This document shows, piece after piece, positions 8,378 through 17,260 of a DNA stretch of 64,000 bases. A model generated the notes under the pieces. That model searched no databases and was not told the DNA's origin. It was given only the letters and a program-made list of their open reading frames with translations. Positions within the stretch are counted from its first letter, which is position 1. Each line of letters begins with the position of its first letter. The stretch is from the NCBI RefSeq assembly GCF_040957575.1, contig NZ_CP162601.1:1240001-1304000 (forward strand). Direction: 5' to 3'. This DNA is from Vibrio sp. HB236076. GTDB lineage: Bacteria; Pseudomonadota; Gammaproteobacteria; Enterobacterales; Vibrionaceae. A program made the position numbers and the translations under genes.

Positions 8378-9211
8378 ATGTTTTTTGTTCCTTTCCTTAT
8401 TATGTTACGAGAGGCTTTAGAGGCCACTCTTATCGTTGTACTCATCGCTTCCTATTTAAAGCAGACTCAACAGACCCAATGGTTGAAGGCCATGTGGTTT
8501 GGTGTTGTGTTGGCGGTGAGTGGTTGTGGTTTACTGGGTTGGTTTATACACGTTTCAAGTGGTGAATTTCCTCAACAGCAACAAGAATTGTTCGAAGGTG
8601 TTGTTGCGGTCATTGCCGTTGCTTTATTAACGTCTATGGTGCTTTGGATGACCAAAGCCAGTCGCAATATAAAAACCACGCTACACAATGCCATCGACCA
8701 ATCGTTATCTCGTCAAAATGGCCAAGGGTTAGCCCTGGTATTGATGGTATTTCTTGCTGTTGCTCGAGAAGGTTTAGAATCTATTTTTTTTCTATTAGCT
8801 GCATTCACACAAGATGTCGGAATTTTAGCTCCTATCGGGGCATTAACCGGTATTGTCGCAGCGGTGACGATAGGTTTAGTGCTTTTTTACAGCTCTATCA
8901 AAGTGCCTTTACAGTCATTTTTTAAATACAGCTCTTTATTCATTTTGTTCGTTGCCGCTGGACTGAGTGCCAGTGCTATTCGAGCTTTTCATGAAGCCGG
9001 TCTATGGAACCACTGGCAATCAATTGCTTTTAATTTCAGCCATTACCTCTCTACCCATTCTTTTTTAGGCACACTTTTAGAAGGTTTGTTTGGTTATCAA
9101 GAAGCACCAACTGTCAGTGAAGTTAGCGTGTACGCCCTTTACTTGGTTCCGGCCATGATCTGGTTTTATTTTAGCCAAAGTCATCACGTTGATAAAAAAA
9201 CTTCAAATTAA
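8378..9211 (+). CDS. efeU: Ferrous iron permease EfeU (FTR1 family)
   Basis: An inner-membrane iron permease of the FTR1/EfeU family, about 277 residues with seven hydrophobic segments. Both iron-binding motifs are present: REALE at residues 11-15 in the first helix (REGLE in most relatives) and REGLE at about 130-134 in the fourth. I chose ATG 8378 because it gives the standard N-terminus (MFFVPFLIMLREALE); the TTG at 8357 would add seven residues absent from E. coli EfeU. The EfeO M75 gene follows after 11 bases. It imports iron delivered by the periplasmic partners. High confidence. Confidence 0.93.
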   Translation: MFFVPFLIMLREALEATLIVVLIASYLKQTQQTQWLKAMWFGVVLAVSGCGLLGWFIHVSSGEFPQQQQELFEGVVAVIAVALLTSMVLWMTKASRNIKTTLHNAIDQSLSRQNGQGLALVLMVFLAVAREGLESIFFLLAAFTQDVGILAPIGALTGIVAAVTIGLVLFYSSIKVPLQSFFKYSSLFILFVAAGLSASAIRAFHEAGLWNHWQSIAFNFSHYLSTHSFLGTLLEGLFGYQEAPTVSEVSVYALYLVPAMIWFYFSQSHHVDKKTSN

Positions 9212-9222
9212 GGAAATCATCA

Positions 9223-10038
9223 ATGAAACACTCACTGAGCTTACTTGCTCTGATTACAACGGCGTTAAGTCAAGGTGCGTTCGCCCAATCTAGCCATGCT
9301 CAATTAACCAAACCGATGACAGAATACAAGTTGTATGTCATGGAAGAAGTGGAGGCTTATGTAAAAGATACTAAGGCTTTCACTGATGCTATTAAAGCGG
9401 GCGATGTTGAAAAAGCGAAAAACCTTTATTCTCCTGCTCGTATTCACTATGAGCGAATTGAACCTGTCGCTGAGCTTTTTGCTGATCTTGATGCCAGCAT
9501 GGATGCACGTGCTGATGATTACGAGCAAGGTGTCGATGATCCTAATTTCACTGGTTTTCATCGTTTGGAAAAAGCCCTTTGGGTTGATCATTCTACCCAA
9601 GGAATGGAGTCACTTGCTGAGCGCCTTTACCAAGACAGTGCCGAGTTGAGTAACCGCTTGACCGATTTGGCTTTTCCCGCTAGTGATGTGGTAGATGGTG
9701 CTGCTGGTCTTATCGAAGAAGTGGCAGCGTCTAAAATAAGTGGTGAAGAAGACCGCTACAGCCACTCAGATTTGTGGGATTTTCAAGCAAACGTCGACGG
9801 GTCTAAAAAAATTGTTTCCTTGTTGAAACCGATTTTACAGCAAGAAAACCCAGAGTTATTAGGCCGTATTGAGGCCAACTTCAAAACGGTAGACACTATT
9901 CTGGCGCGTTACAAACAAGGTCAAGGTTATAAGACTTACGATCACCTAACAAAGAATGACCGTAAAGCGTTACAAGGGCCAATTACGGTTCTTGCTGAAG
10001 ATTTATCACAATTACGTGGTGTGTTGGGCCTTAACTAA
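9223..10038 (+). CDS. efeO: EfeO M75 (imelysin-like) domain protein, cupredoxin absent
   Basis: A periplasmic iron-uptake protein of 271 residues with a signal peptide (cleavage near AFA-QSS). It matches the C-terminal M75 half of E. coli EfeO almost throughout, including AGDVEKAKNLY, HYERIEPVAELF, the iron-site motif GFHRLE (His113, Glu116) and SGEEDRYSH. The N-terminal cupredoxin domain of E. coli EfeO is missing here and is encoded by the next gene, so this resembles the EfeM form. A good ribosome site (AAGGAAA) precedes it. It is predicted to bind iron and hand it to EfeU. The family is very secure; whether the name EfeO or EfeM is better is a matter of convention. Confidence 0.9.
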   Translation: MKHSLSLLALITTALSQGAFAQSSHAQLTKPMTEYKLYVMEEVEAYVKDTKAFTDAIKAGDVEKAKNLYSPARIHYERIEPVAELFADLDASMDARADDYEQGVDDPNFTGFHRLEKALWVDHSTQGMESLAERLYQDSAELSNRLTDLAFPASDVVDGAAGLIEEVAASKISGEEDRYSHSDLWDFQANVDGSKKIVSLLKPILQQENPELLGRIEANFKTVDTILARYKQGQGYKTYDHLTKNDRKALQGPITVLAEDLSQLRGVLGLN

Positions 10039-10040
10039 CT

Positions 10041-10080
10041 AAAAAAAGAAACCTCTGTAAGTATCCACGCTTACAGAGGT
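10041..10080 (+). terminator. Hairpin between efeO and cupredoxin gene, terminator-like only for the minus strand
   Basis: Perfect 11-bp stem ACCTCTGTAAG (10051-10061) with CTTACAGAGGT (10070-10080), 8-nt loop. The left side has a run of A, giving a U-tract only for minus-strand transcripts. On the plus strand no T-run follows. It may act as an mRNA stability or processing element rather than a stop. Confidence 0.4.
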
Positions 10081-10151
10081 TGTAAAAAATGCTATTGGTA
10101 GCTAACTACCACTCTGTTGAAAACACATGCCAGTCAAACTGTGAGCAAAAC

Positions 10152-11006
10152 ATGTCAACAAAATTTACTTCACTCTCGCTTTTTACACTCGGATGCTTGA
10201 TCTCGGTATCGACTTGGGGCGCCCAAATTGATGACGTTAAGGTTTCGGTAAACGATCGACAATGTGAACCAATGAACTTACACCTAAGCGCAGGTAAGCA
10301 CCGTTTTATTATTACCAATCAAAGTATGCGTTCTCTTGAATGGGAGATTTTAGATGGCGTAAGAGTTGTTGCTGAGCGAGAAAATATCGCGCCCGGATTT
10401 TATCAAAAGATGACGGTAGATCTTGAGCCTGGTGAATATCAAACAACCTGTGGCTTACTGACAAACCCTCAAGGTAAGCTCATTGTCGATCAATATGATG
10501 ATGGAACGATATTGACCATATCCAATGACGATCGAATCACCGCCAACGCGGAATTGAGTTTTTATTTGGTAGTACAAAGCCGAACACTGACCAAGACAAC
10601 AACAGATATTAATGGCAAAGATTATTATACATTATTGACCTTGTCTCCAATGTGGGACGGCAATGTAGCCAGTGATGATTTTTGGCAAGAAGGTTCAAAA
10701 CGTACTGAACAATTAGAACAGTGGAAAAATACGATACGAGAAAATTCATTCAGTGTCGAAAAAGCACTGTTGGTTTTAAGTCGACGTCTGCAAGAAAAAA
10801 ATGACAATCAGACACTGGACGACGGTATCGAACAAGCCACAACGAAAGTCTTTGCACTAGTTGAGCCTTTTATGTCAAAAGTGGCACCGCAAGAATGGCA
10901 AATGGCAAATATGGATTTTCAACAATGGCGAGAAAAGAAAGAGGGCAGGGCTAAATTAGCCGCAGATCTATCGACACTCGCGTCATACTTTTCTAAAGAG
11001 GGTTAA
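10152..11006 (+). CDS. EfeO-type cupredoxin domain protein with extra C-terminal region
   Basis: About 284 residues with a signal peptide ([20 protein letters not shown]). Residues 25-115 match the cupredoxin half of Efe[36 protein letters not shown], and the copper/iron-site segment [17 protein letters not shown], with Cys38 and Cys100. Where E. coli EfeO continues into M75, this protein has a different helical region (about 120-284) that I do not recognise. The start at 10152 gives a clean signal peptide; the reading from 10089 adds 21 residues with no ribosome site. It sits between the M75 gene and efeB, so it probably serves in ferrous iron oxidation and transfer. Confidence 0.8.
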   Translation: MSTKFTSLSLFTLGCLISVSTWGAQIDDVKVSVNDRQCEPMNLHLSAGKHRFIITNQSMRSLEWEILDGVRVVAERENIAPGFYQKMTVDLEPGEYQTTCGLLTNPQGKLIVDQYDDGTILTISNDDRITANAELSFYLVVQSRTLTKTTTDINGKDYYTLLTLSPMWDGNVASDDFWQEGSKRTEQLEQWKNTIRENSFSVEKALLVLSRRLQEKNDNQTLDDGIEQATTKVFALVEPFMSKVAPQEWQMANMDFQQWREKKEGRAKLAADLSTLASYFSKEG

Positions 11007-11009
11007 GTT

Positions 11010-12320
11010 TTGTCCTGTCCTTTTCACTTCTTAATGAGTAAATCACAAACGCACAAACCGCAGGCTGCCAGTCGCCGAAAAATGTTGAAGGGTTTGGTCG
11101 GCCTCGCCGGTGGAGCGTTAGCGTATTCTGGTTTTTCTCGAGCCACTGAAAATCACCTTGCTGAAGGGCGTAAACCAGCGGTTGACGACCTGCAAACAAC
11201 GCAGGCGGAACAGCAAGCGCAGGCTTTTTACGGCACTCATCAATCCGGTATTGTGACTGCTCAACAAGCAAATGCGGCAATTGTCGCTTTTGATGTGTTA
11301 GCGGTTGATAAAGCTGGTTTACAAGCCTTATTTAAGATTTTGACGCAGCGCAGTGACTTTTTAATGAGCGGTGGTAAAGCGCCTAGTAGAAATGACAAAT
11401 ACCCACCACTTGATTCAGGGATGCTCGGGCCATACATTCATCCTGATAATTTAACTATCACGGTTTCTGTTGGTGCTTCATTATTTGATGAACGTTTTGG
11501 GCTTAGTGACTTAAAGCCAAGTCAGTTAATGACCATGACACAATTTCCCAATGATGGATTACAAAGTGAGTGGTGTCACGGCGATCTCTTAATTCAATTT
11601 TGTGCAAATAGTGCCGATACGACCCTGCATGCGTTGCGAGATATTATCAAACATACACCAGCCTATTTGTCAGTGAAATGGCGTCGTGATGGTTTTATTT
11701 CTCCCCATGCAGCCGCTTCTCAAGGGCGAAGAACCCCGATTAACTTGCTTGGATTTCGCGATGGGACGGTCAACCCACCGAATCAACCGGAAGTTGTCAA
11801 TCGAATGTTGTGGGTCAATAGCAGGAATGAACCAAAATGGGCGCACGGTGGCAGTTATCAAGTCGTGCGCTTAATTCGCTTTTTTGTTGAGCACTGGGAT
11901 AGAACGCCACTGCAAGAGCAAGAGGCTATCTTTGGTCGTCACCGCGATACAGGAGCTCCAATAGGTAAGCGTCATGAGCATGATGACCCTGATTATCAGA
12001 GCGATCCTAAGGGCCAACGAATTCTGTTGGGGTCGCACATGAGAAGAGCAAACCCACGAACTGAGGGAATGCCTGAATATCTCTTATTAAGACGCAGTTA
12101 CAGTTACTCTTATAACACCGCGCTCAACGGTCAATTGGACGTGGGACTATTGTTCATTGGTTATCAAGCGGATCTAATGACAGGTTTTATTGCCACTCAA
12201 GGCCGACTGAACGGAGAAGAGTTAGAAGAGTATATAAAACCTTTTGGTGGTGGTTACTATTTTGCCCTTCCTGGCGTTAAACAAGGTGAGTATCTCGGGC
12301 AAAAATTACTTGAGACTTAG
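11010..12320 (+). CDS. efeB: Tat-exported DyP-type heme peroxidase EfeB
   Basis: A 436-residue Dyp-type peroxidase, third component of the EfeUOB system, proposed to oxidise iron or act on heme in the periplasm. A Tat signal (SRRKMLKG, Arg22-Arg23, then a hydrophobic run) leads in. The DyP hallmark GFRDGT is at 248-253 with catalytic Asp251. The likely proximal heme ligand is His343 in SHMRRANPR. The TTG start at 11010 has a good AGAGGG site seven bases upstream; an in-frame ATG at 11034 lacks one. The previous gene ends three bases before. A strong terminator at 12355 closes the operon. High confidence. Confidence 0.93.
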   Translation: MSCPFHFLMSKSQTHKPQAASRRKMLKGLVGLAGGALAYSGFSRATENHLAEGRKPAVDDLQTTQAEQQAQAFYGTHQSGIVTAQQANAAIVAFDVLAVDKAGLQALFKILTQRSDFLMSGGKAPSRNDKYPPLDSGMLGPYIHPDNLTITVSVGASLFDERFGLSDLKPSQLMTMTQFPNDGLQSEWCHGDLLIQFCANSADTTLHALRDIIKHTPAYLSVKWRRDGFISPHAAASQGRRTPINLLGFRDGTVNPPNQPEVVNRMLWVNSRNEPKWAHGGSYQVVRLIRFFVEHWDRTPLQEQEAIFGRHRDTGAPIGKRHEHDDPDYQSDPKGQRILLGSHMRRANPRTEGMPEYLLLRRSYSYSYNTALNGQLDVGLLFIGYQADLMTGFIATQGRLNGEELEEYIKPFGGGYYFALPGVKQGEYLGQKLLET

Positions 12321-12354
12321 GTGAGTACGACTGAAGCCTCCTTTGCTAATCGAC

Positions 12355-12383
12355 AAGCGGCCATATTCATGGCCGCTTTTTTT
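12355..12383 (+). terminator. Rho-independent terminator of the efe operon
   Basis: Stem GCGGCCAT (12357-12364) with ATGGCCGC (12369-12376), 4-nt loop, followed by seven T. Confidence 0.9.
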
Positions 12384-12537
12384 AGATTTTTAGAGAGCTA
12401 CTGTCTGCCAGTTTGATAGTTTGAAGACGTAACTCGATGAACGTTTAATTTGAAAATATTAATAGAATGAATAAAAAATGCCGCTCTGATTAGCAAAAAT
12501 TAAAATATGGTCGACAATTAAGATAAGGCCATATTAA

Positions 12538-12552
12538 CCACCACGGAGGTGG
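12538..12552 (+). promoter_or_regulatory. Hairpin burying the ribosome site of the CBS gene
   Basis: CCACC (12538-12542) pairs with GGTGG (12548-12552) around a 5-nt loop. The GGAGG ribosome site (12545-12549) lies half in the loop and half in the stem. The structure could damp translation of the CBS-domain gene whose ATG is at 12556. Short stem, so tentative. Confidence 0.3.
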
Positions 12553-12555
12553 CTT

Positions 12556-12972
12556 ATGAAAACCATGTTAGTAAAAGATTTTATGACGTTACAGGCTATT
12601 ACTTTTAGTAAAGAAATGCCATTGAGTGCGGCACTGCACAAAGTGATCAACAGTGAACTCTTTGGTGGGCCAGTCATTGATGAGCAAAAAAAAGTCATTG
12701 GTTTTCTGTCTGAACAAGACTTGTTGGACAGTCTAGTTAAAGCGAGCTATTTTTGCCAAGACAGTCACACTGTAGAAGATTGCATGCATCGTGAAGTTCT
12801 CTCAGTACCGTCTAGTATGCCAATCATTGAGCTGGCACAAATGATACAGGCAGGTAAACCCAAAATGTACCCCGTCATTGATGATGGTAAATTAGTGGGT
12901 GTGATCTCTCGTCACCAGGTTCTGAAAGCAGTGAGTTTAAGCTTGGATGATTGTTTTCGCCACCCGGTATAA
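12556..12972 (+). CDS. CBS-pair domain protein
   Basis: A 138-residue protein consisting of little else than two CBS domains: about 5-60 (VKDFMTLQAITFSKEMPLS and GGPVIDEQKKVIGFLSEQDL) and 75-130 (VEDCMHREVLSVPSSM and YPVIDDGKLVGVISRHQVL). CBS pairs bind adenosine nucleotides and regulate partners. A stand-alone pair gives no specific target. It stands alone between the efe terminator and udp. A strong GGAGG site precedes the ATG but may be held in a small hairpin. Domain call sure, role unknown. Confidence 0.85.
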   Translation: MKTMLVKDFMTLQAITFSKEMPLSAALHKVINSELFGGPVIDEQKKVIGFLSEQDLLDSLVKASYFCQDSHTVEDCMHREVLSVPSSMPIIELAQMIQAGKPKMYPVIDDGKLVGVISRHQVLKAVSLSLDDCFRHPV

Positions 12973-13090
12973 TGTCTGGCCAGTGCTGTCGAGTAAAGCT
13001 TTGAAAGCCACTTTATTGAGCGGTTAAACTTGTTTTTTTGCAGTTTATCTCATTGTTTTGTGAAATTGGTTGTAATTTCCTATGATAAAT

Positions 13091-13106
13091 TGTGATTTAT
13101 GTCATG
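13091..13106 (+). promoter_or_regulatory. CRP-like site upstream of udp
   Basis: TGTGATTTATGTCATG fits the CRP pattern TGTGA-N6-TCACA in the left half fully and in three of five bases on the right (TCATG). It lies 71 bases before udp, a gene under CRP/CytR control in enterobacteria. Match by eye. Confidence 0.5.
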
Positions 13107-13176
13107 ATATTTTTTTTGGTGCGCGGTAAAGTGCATTATGTACCCGCACAAAAAAATCATAATTTAGGAGACGACC

Positions 13177-13941
13177 ATGTCTAATGCCGTATTTCACTTA
13201 GGGGTGACGAAAGAAGATCTCGCTGGCTCTACGTTGGCGATCATTCCCGGCGACCCTGCTCGAGTGGAAAAAATTGCCAATCTGATGGAGAACCCCGTTT
13301 TTCTGGCCAGTCATCGCGAATATACACTTTACCGTGCACAATTAGCAGGTCATCCTGTGGTGATTTGTTCAACCGGAATTGGCGGTCCTTCAACATCGAT
13401 TGCGGTGGAAGAGTTAGCTCAGTTAGGTGTAACGCGCTTTTTGCGTGTCGGCACTACAGGCGCTATTCAACCCCATGTCAATGTAGGGGATATGATCGTA
13501 ACGACAGGGTCGGTGAGACTTGACGGTGCTAGCACTCACTTTGCCCCATTAGAATTTCCTGCAGTCGCTGATTTTGACGTTGCGACGGCGATGAAATCGG
13601 CAGCTGTAGAGTCTGGTGTTACAGTCCATACTGGAGTGACCGCATCAAGTGATACTTTTTACCCAGGTCAAGAGCGTTACGACACCTTTAGTGGTCGAGT
13701 TGTGCGTCGATTCCAAGGCTCAATGAAAGAGTGGCAAGACATGGGCGTACTGAACTTTGAAATGGAGTCAGCAACCTTGTTAACCATGTGTGCCAGTTCA
13801 GGTTTGCAAGCCGGTTGTGTGGCTGGAGTTATTATTAACCGCAGCCAGCAAGAAACGCCCGATCACGAGACGCTCAAAGAGACGGAAAAACGCTCGATTG
13901 CCGTTGTCGTTGCGGCAGCAAAAAACTTGTTAACGGCCTAA
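13177..13941 (+). CDS. udp: Uridine phosphorylase
   Basis: A cytosolic enzyme of pyrimidine salvage that splits uridine with phosphate to uracil and ribose-1-phosphate. Its 254 residues match E. coli Udp in length. Visible family marks are the phosphate-binding IPGDPARV, the nucleoside phosphorylase signature [28 protein letters not shown], the base-recognition stretch [11 protein letters not shown], and FEMESATL. A good AGGAG site lies upstream and a CRP-like site further up suggests catabolite control. It is a single gene that converges on the CARF nuclease gene and shares a terminator with it. Very confident. Confidence 0.95.
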   Translation: MSNAVFHLGVTKEDLAGSTLAIIPGDPARVEKIANLMENPVFLASHREYTLYRAQLAGHPVVICSTGIGGPSTSIAVEELAQLGVTRFLRVGTTGAIQPHVNVGDMIVTTGSVRLDGASTHFAPLEFPAVADFDVATAMKSAAVESGVTVHTGVTASSDTFYPGQERYDTFSGRVVRRFQGSMKEWQDMGVLNFEMESATLLTMCASSGLQAGCVAGVIINRSQQETPDHETLKETEKRSIAVVVAAAKNLLTA

Positions 13942-13961
13942 GTTTCCTCAGTGATTAAATA

Positions 13962-13985
13962 AAGGGCCCAGGTGACTGGGTCCTA
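13962..13985. terminator. Bidirectional terminator between udp and the CARF nuclease gene
   Basis: Stem AGGGCCCAG (13963-13971) with CTGGGTCCT (13976-13984), one G-U pair, 4-nt loop. T-rich sequence lies on the minus side and a weaker one on the plus side. Confidence 0.6.
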
Positions 13986-14002
13986 TGTCGATTTTCTATC
14001 CA

Positions 14003-15175
14003 TTATAAACTGACTTGGCAATCATCATTACCCCCAGCTTCAACAAACCAGTTAACCAAATGTTGTTTTAAATCTTTCAATTCATCTGGGCCGATAATAG
14101 CCAGTCCCAAATCTTGTGCTCGGGTAATATCGTTATGGCGCAAAGGTCGAAAACTCACCAGCATGGCTCGCGCTTGTAAACCGCCAAGCAGATCTCGAAG
14201 CGATTCTAGTTTGTACAGCGTGTCATCACCATCATCTCTCATCCCTTTGGTTTTACATTCAATAATATGCAGCTTATTGTTTACAACAGTAGCGACATCG
14301 AGTTCGTTGCGAACTTCATAATCACCGAGTTTTCGATAGACTTGGACGTTAAGCGAGCGATCTTGAATGGTTGGCATGGTATTTTGGATGTCACGCACGG
14401 TACTGTGAACCAATGTTTCTAGCCATTCTCCATTGGAAAACCGTCTGGCATCTTCGTTAGCAAAGCAGAGCAACCCATTGTGATAAGTGGCGATATTCGC
14501 TTCAACTAAATCGGTGAGGAGTATATTGAGTTCGCGATAGCCTTGCTGCTTTTCAGTTAATTTTACCTCTAAGCATTGTTCTTTGCGGCATGTGGTGGCG
14601 AGATAATTAAGGGTCGCTAAACCTGGGCCGAGTTCAAGGGCATTACTTGCCCAACGTTCACCGAGTTGATAGAGGGTATGATCTAATGTCGTTGGCGTGT
14701 CGACTTGGTTGAACTCACCACGAGCGCCGAAAATAGTCAAATAATCACTTATCGTAATATTGTCTTGTACTTGAGCGTCGTCGTCTCTCTCAGGGTAAAG
14801 CCAACACAGCTTGTCGCTCTTTGGCTCAACGACAAAAATAGGCCATTGATAAGAGCGAAAGACTTCATAGACAGACAGTAATCGATGGCGTAAGCCACAA
14901 CTAGCATTGAGCTTAACTTCTTGGTGACGTTGATCTAAGTCTTGCGCTAGGGTTTTGATAGCTTGTTTTAGGGTGGTGGTGTTCGCGCCTTGAGGTATTT
15001 CAAAAAACTCGGCACTGATCTGGTGTTCACTGAGTACTTGTTGCAGTCTTGTAAATAGAACTTGTTGACTGATATCTCCGATGAAAACAATGTGGTTACT
15101 AATAGAACGGCTATCGAGTAGTGGTGTCACCAAACGGATGGGATCTTTATCAATAATACCGACGTGAATAGCCAT
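14003..15175 (-). CDS. Card1/Can2-like CARF-nuclease (DUF1887, VC1899 family)
   Basis: About 390 residues matching the V. cholerae VC1899 (DUF1887) family. Related proteins, Card1 and Can2, are nucleases switched on by cyclic oligoadenylates made by type III CRISPR. The N-terminal CARF-like fold spans about 1-135 (IVFIGDISQQVLFTRL, NASCGLRHR). A winged-helix-like linker follows at 150-245. The C-terminal PD-(D/E)XK nuclease has intact residues Glu291 and Asp293 (NELDVATVV) and Glu306 and Lys308 (IIECKTKG). I prefer ATG 15175 because GAGGA sits seven bases away; ATG 15181 is too close to it. No cas gene or CRISPR array is in the window, so the activator source is unknown. Confidence 0.88.
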   Translation of the reverse strand: MAIHVGIIDKDPIRLVTPLLDSRSISNHIVFIGDISQQVLFTRLQQVLSEHQISAEFFEIPQGANTTTLKQAIKTLAQDLDQRHQEVKLNASCGLRHRLLSVYEVFRSYQWPIFVVEPKSDKLCWLYPERDDDAQVQDNITISDYLTIFGARGEFNQVDTPTTLDHTLYQLGERWASNALELGPGLATLNYLATTCRKEQCLEVKLTEKQQGYRELNILLTDLVEANIATYHNGLLCFANEDARRFSNGEWLETLVHSTVRDIQNTMPTIQDRSLNVQVYRKLGDYEVRNELDVATVVNNKLHIIECKTKGMRDDGDDTLYKLESLRDLLGGLQARAMLVSFRPLRHNDITRAQDLGLAIIGPDELKDLKQHLVNWFVEAGGNDDCQVSL

Positions 15176-15461
15176 GGGCATTCCTCATAAAACAGTCGTT
15201 GCTTTTGCCTTAAAGCAATAGATATAGTTAAGATATGCTGTTTAATTTTTTGATTGCAAGGGTAAGGTTAAATAAAAAAGAAAATTGATCTGACTCAAGT
15301 TGTACGCAAGCCACTTTTCTGAAAAACTGTCTTTTCAAATAAAAAGCCACTTTGGATGGATATATTCTGTCAATAAAGTGTCATAGAATAGTCGAACAAG
15401 TGAGTTTTGTCGGTTGAGAAACGTCGATATGCTCAGATACAAAATCTAAAAAGGGAAAACA

Positions 15462-15812
15462 ATGGCTGAAGAAACCATCTTTACAAAAATTATCAGCGGT
15501 GAATTAACATCAGATATGGTTTACCAAGATGACTTAGTGTCGGCTTTTCGTGATATTAACCCAAGAGCACCCAGCCATGTTCTCATCGTTCCTAATAAAC
15601 TCATTCCTACCGTCAATGATGTGACAGAAGACGACGAATTGATGTTGGGGAGAATGTTTACTGTGGCGAGAAAAATTGCTCAACAAGAGGGTATCGCTGA
15701 AGATGGTTACCGCTTGATAGTGAACTGCAACGCGTACGGTGGGCAAGAAGTTTACCACATACACATGCATTTAGTTGGCGGTAGGCCACTTGGTCCCTTA
15801 TTGGTTGGCTAA
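15462..15812 (+). CDS. hinT: HIT-family purine nucleoside phosphoramidase HinT
   Basis: A small cytosolic hydrolase (116 residues) that cleaves AMP-lysine and other purine phosphoramidates. The histidine triad HIHMH has His99, His101 and His103; [10 protein letters not shown] at the N-terminus and [13 protein letters not shown] are classic HinT. The AAGGGAAAAC site precedes the ATG. In enterobacteria hinT opens the hinT-ycfL-lpoB-thiK-nagZ operon, and the same order follows here with one extra lipoprotein gene. Very confident. Confidence 0.95.
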   Translation: MAEETIFTKIISGELTSDMVYQDDLVSAFRDINPRAPSHVLIVPNKLIPTVNDVTEDDELMLGRMFTVARKIAQQEGIAEDGYRLIVNCNAYGGQEVYHIHMHLVGGRPLGPLLVG

Positions 15813-15838
15813 GCCGTTGTGTAGATTAACTGAGGTTA

Positions 15839-17260
15839 ATGGTGGTTATGGCTTTGCGGTTTAGGAATAACCCGAAAAAAGCTTTGCAGATGGCCCTGAT
15901 AAGCTCGTGTCTATTGACGTTGACGGCGTGCTCGAGCTTGTCGATGGGTAATTTGTTTAGTCATTATACGGCTCAGCATCAAAGCGTCTATCAGGATGTT
16001 AAACGCGGTGATTACCAAGCGGCGCTTAACGAACAGTCAAACCAAGCTATCGGCGGTGATATTCTTGACAATTTAGAGCTTGGGCGGATTGCTTGGCTAG
16101 CCGGCGACCCAGCGCAAAGTTTTACCGCCCTGCAAGCGGGTCAAAAGGCCGTTGAAAAGCAGCAAAACAAAGCGTTAATTTCGTTGAGCGATACCAGTGA
16201 TAGCATCGCGGCTTTAGCAGTGAATGAGAATGTAAACGCGTATACACCGAGTGATTACGAGCTGGGTTTTTTGCATCTTTACTTAGGGCTTAATTACATC
16301 CAACGCAACGATCTCGAAGGGGCATTGGTTGAGATGCGCTTGGCGAACCAGGTGCAAGAAGAAGCTGAACGAGTTCGTCAGGCCTCGCTTTCAAAACAAA
16401 AAACAGCCTTATCAGAGCAAGGACTTTCAGCAAATATTGGGCAAGTGCTGGCCCGCTACCCCACGAGCGAAGGTCTGAGTGGGTATCAAAATGCGTATTT
16501 GTTTTTCCTGTCAGCGCTACTTTATCAAGCGCAAGGTAATAACAATGATGCTTATGTTGACTTAAAACGCGCTTTAGCGGTAGCGCCTACTAATCCACAA
16601 GTGATCGCACAAACCAAAGCGCTTGCTCAGTCTTTAGCCATTGAGGACGACCTCGATTTATTGCGCGCTTACTCACAACCGGTGACGCAATTAAAGGCGA
16701 ATCAAGGCCGAGTGATCGTGATTGCGGAAAAAGGCACCGTTGAGGCTTTGCAAGGTTGGCAACTCAGTCTACCGATTTTATCGCGCAGTCAAGGTGTGAA
16801 CTTATACTCGGTTGCATTGCCTTATTATCCGCAACAGAGAAACTCAGCGCCGATACAGGCCACACTGGGCAATCAATCCGTCGATTTTTCATTGTTGATG
16901 GATGTGAATACCATGGCGAATTACCATTTACGAGAGCGTTTGCCAAGTTTAGTTTTTCGTCAAATGATTCGCTTGATTGCCAAGACTCAAATTAGCCGTC
17001 AAGCTGGAAATGGCGGTTTTGGTTTGGCACTGAATGTGTGGAATGCACTAACAGAACAGCCCGACACACGAAGTTGGCAAACATTGCCCGCGGTGGTTTA
17101 CAGCGCGAGTCAGGTTTTATCAGAGGGCAAGTATCCATTCTCTATTGCTGGACAAAGCTTTGACATCGATGTCAGTGCCGGAGAAACCTCGTTAGTGATT
17201 TTGTCAAATCAAGCAATGGGTGTGCATTTATTGCAAAAGAAATTAGGGAAAATTCAATGA
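15839..17260 (+). CDS. COG3014-type TPR lipoprotein
   Basis: A 473-residue predicted lipoprotein: signal then LTLTAC with Cys31. The body looks like helical repeats, with TPR-like units around residues 50-110, 140-170 (LHLYLGLNYIQRNDLEGAL) and 215-260 (FFLSALLYQAQGNNNDAYVDLKRAL), followed by a beta-rich C-terminal part. It matches what I know as COG3014. The function is unestablished; its place between hinT and ycfL/lpoB suggests an envelope or peptidoglycan role. The ATG at 15839 has a nearby GAGG; ATG 15848 is possible. It overlaps ycfL by four bases (ATGA), so the two are translationally coupled. Confidence 0.8.
   Translation: MVVMALRFRNNPKKALQMALISSCLLTLTACSSLSMGNLFSHYTAQHQSVYQDVKRGDYQAALNEQSNQAIGGDILDNLELGRIAWLAGDPAQSFTALQAGQKAVEKQQNKALISLSDTSDSIAALAVNENVNAYTPSDYELGFLHLYLGLNYIQRNDLEGALVEMRLANQVQEEAERVRQASLSKQKTALSEQGLSANIGQVLARYPTSEGLSGYQNAYLFFLSALLYQAQGNNNDAYVDLKRALAVAPTNPQVIAQTKALAQSLAIEDDLDLLRAYSQPVTQLKANQGRVIVIAEKGTVEALQGWQLSLPILSRSQGVNLYSVALPYYPQQRNSAPIQATLGNQSVDFSLLMDVNTMANYHLRERLPSLVFRQMIRLIAKTQISRQAGNGGFGLALNVWNALTEQPDTRSWQTLPAVVYSASQVLSEGKYPFSIAGQSFDIDVSAGETSLVILSNQAMGVHLLQKKLGKIQ

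Noticed and set aside
8344..8378. Sigma-54-like TTGGCATTTG before efeU
   Set aside because: The GG is not followed by GC after ten bases, so the spacing rule fails.
10089..10151. Upstream extension of the cupredoxin gene
   Set aside because: No ribosome site, and the signal peptide starts cleanly at ATG 10152.
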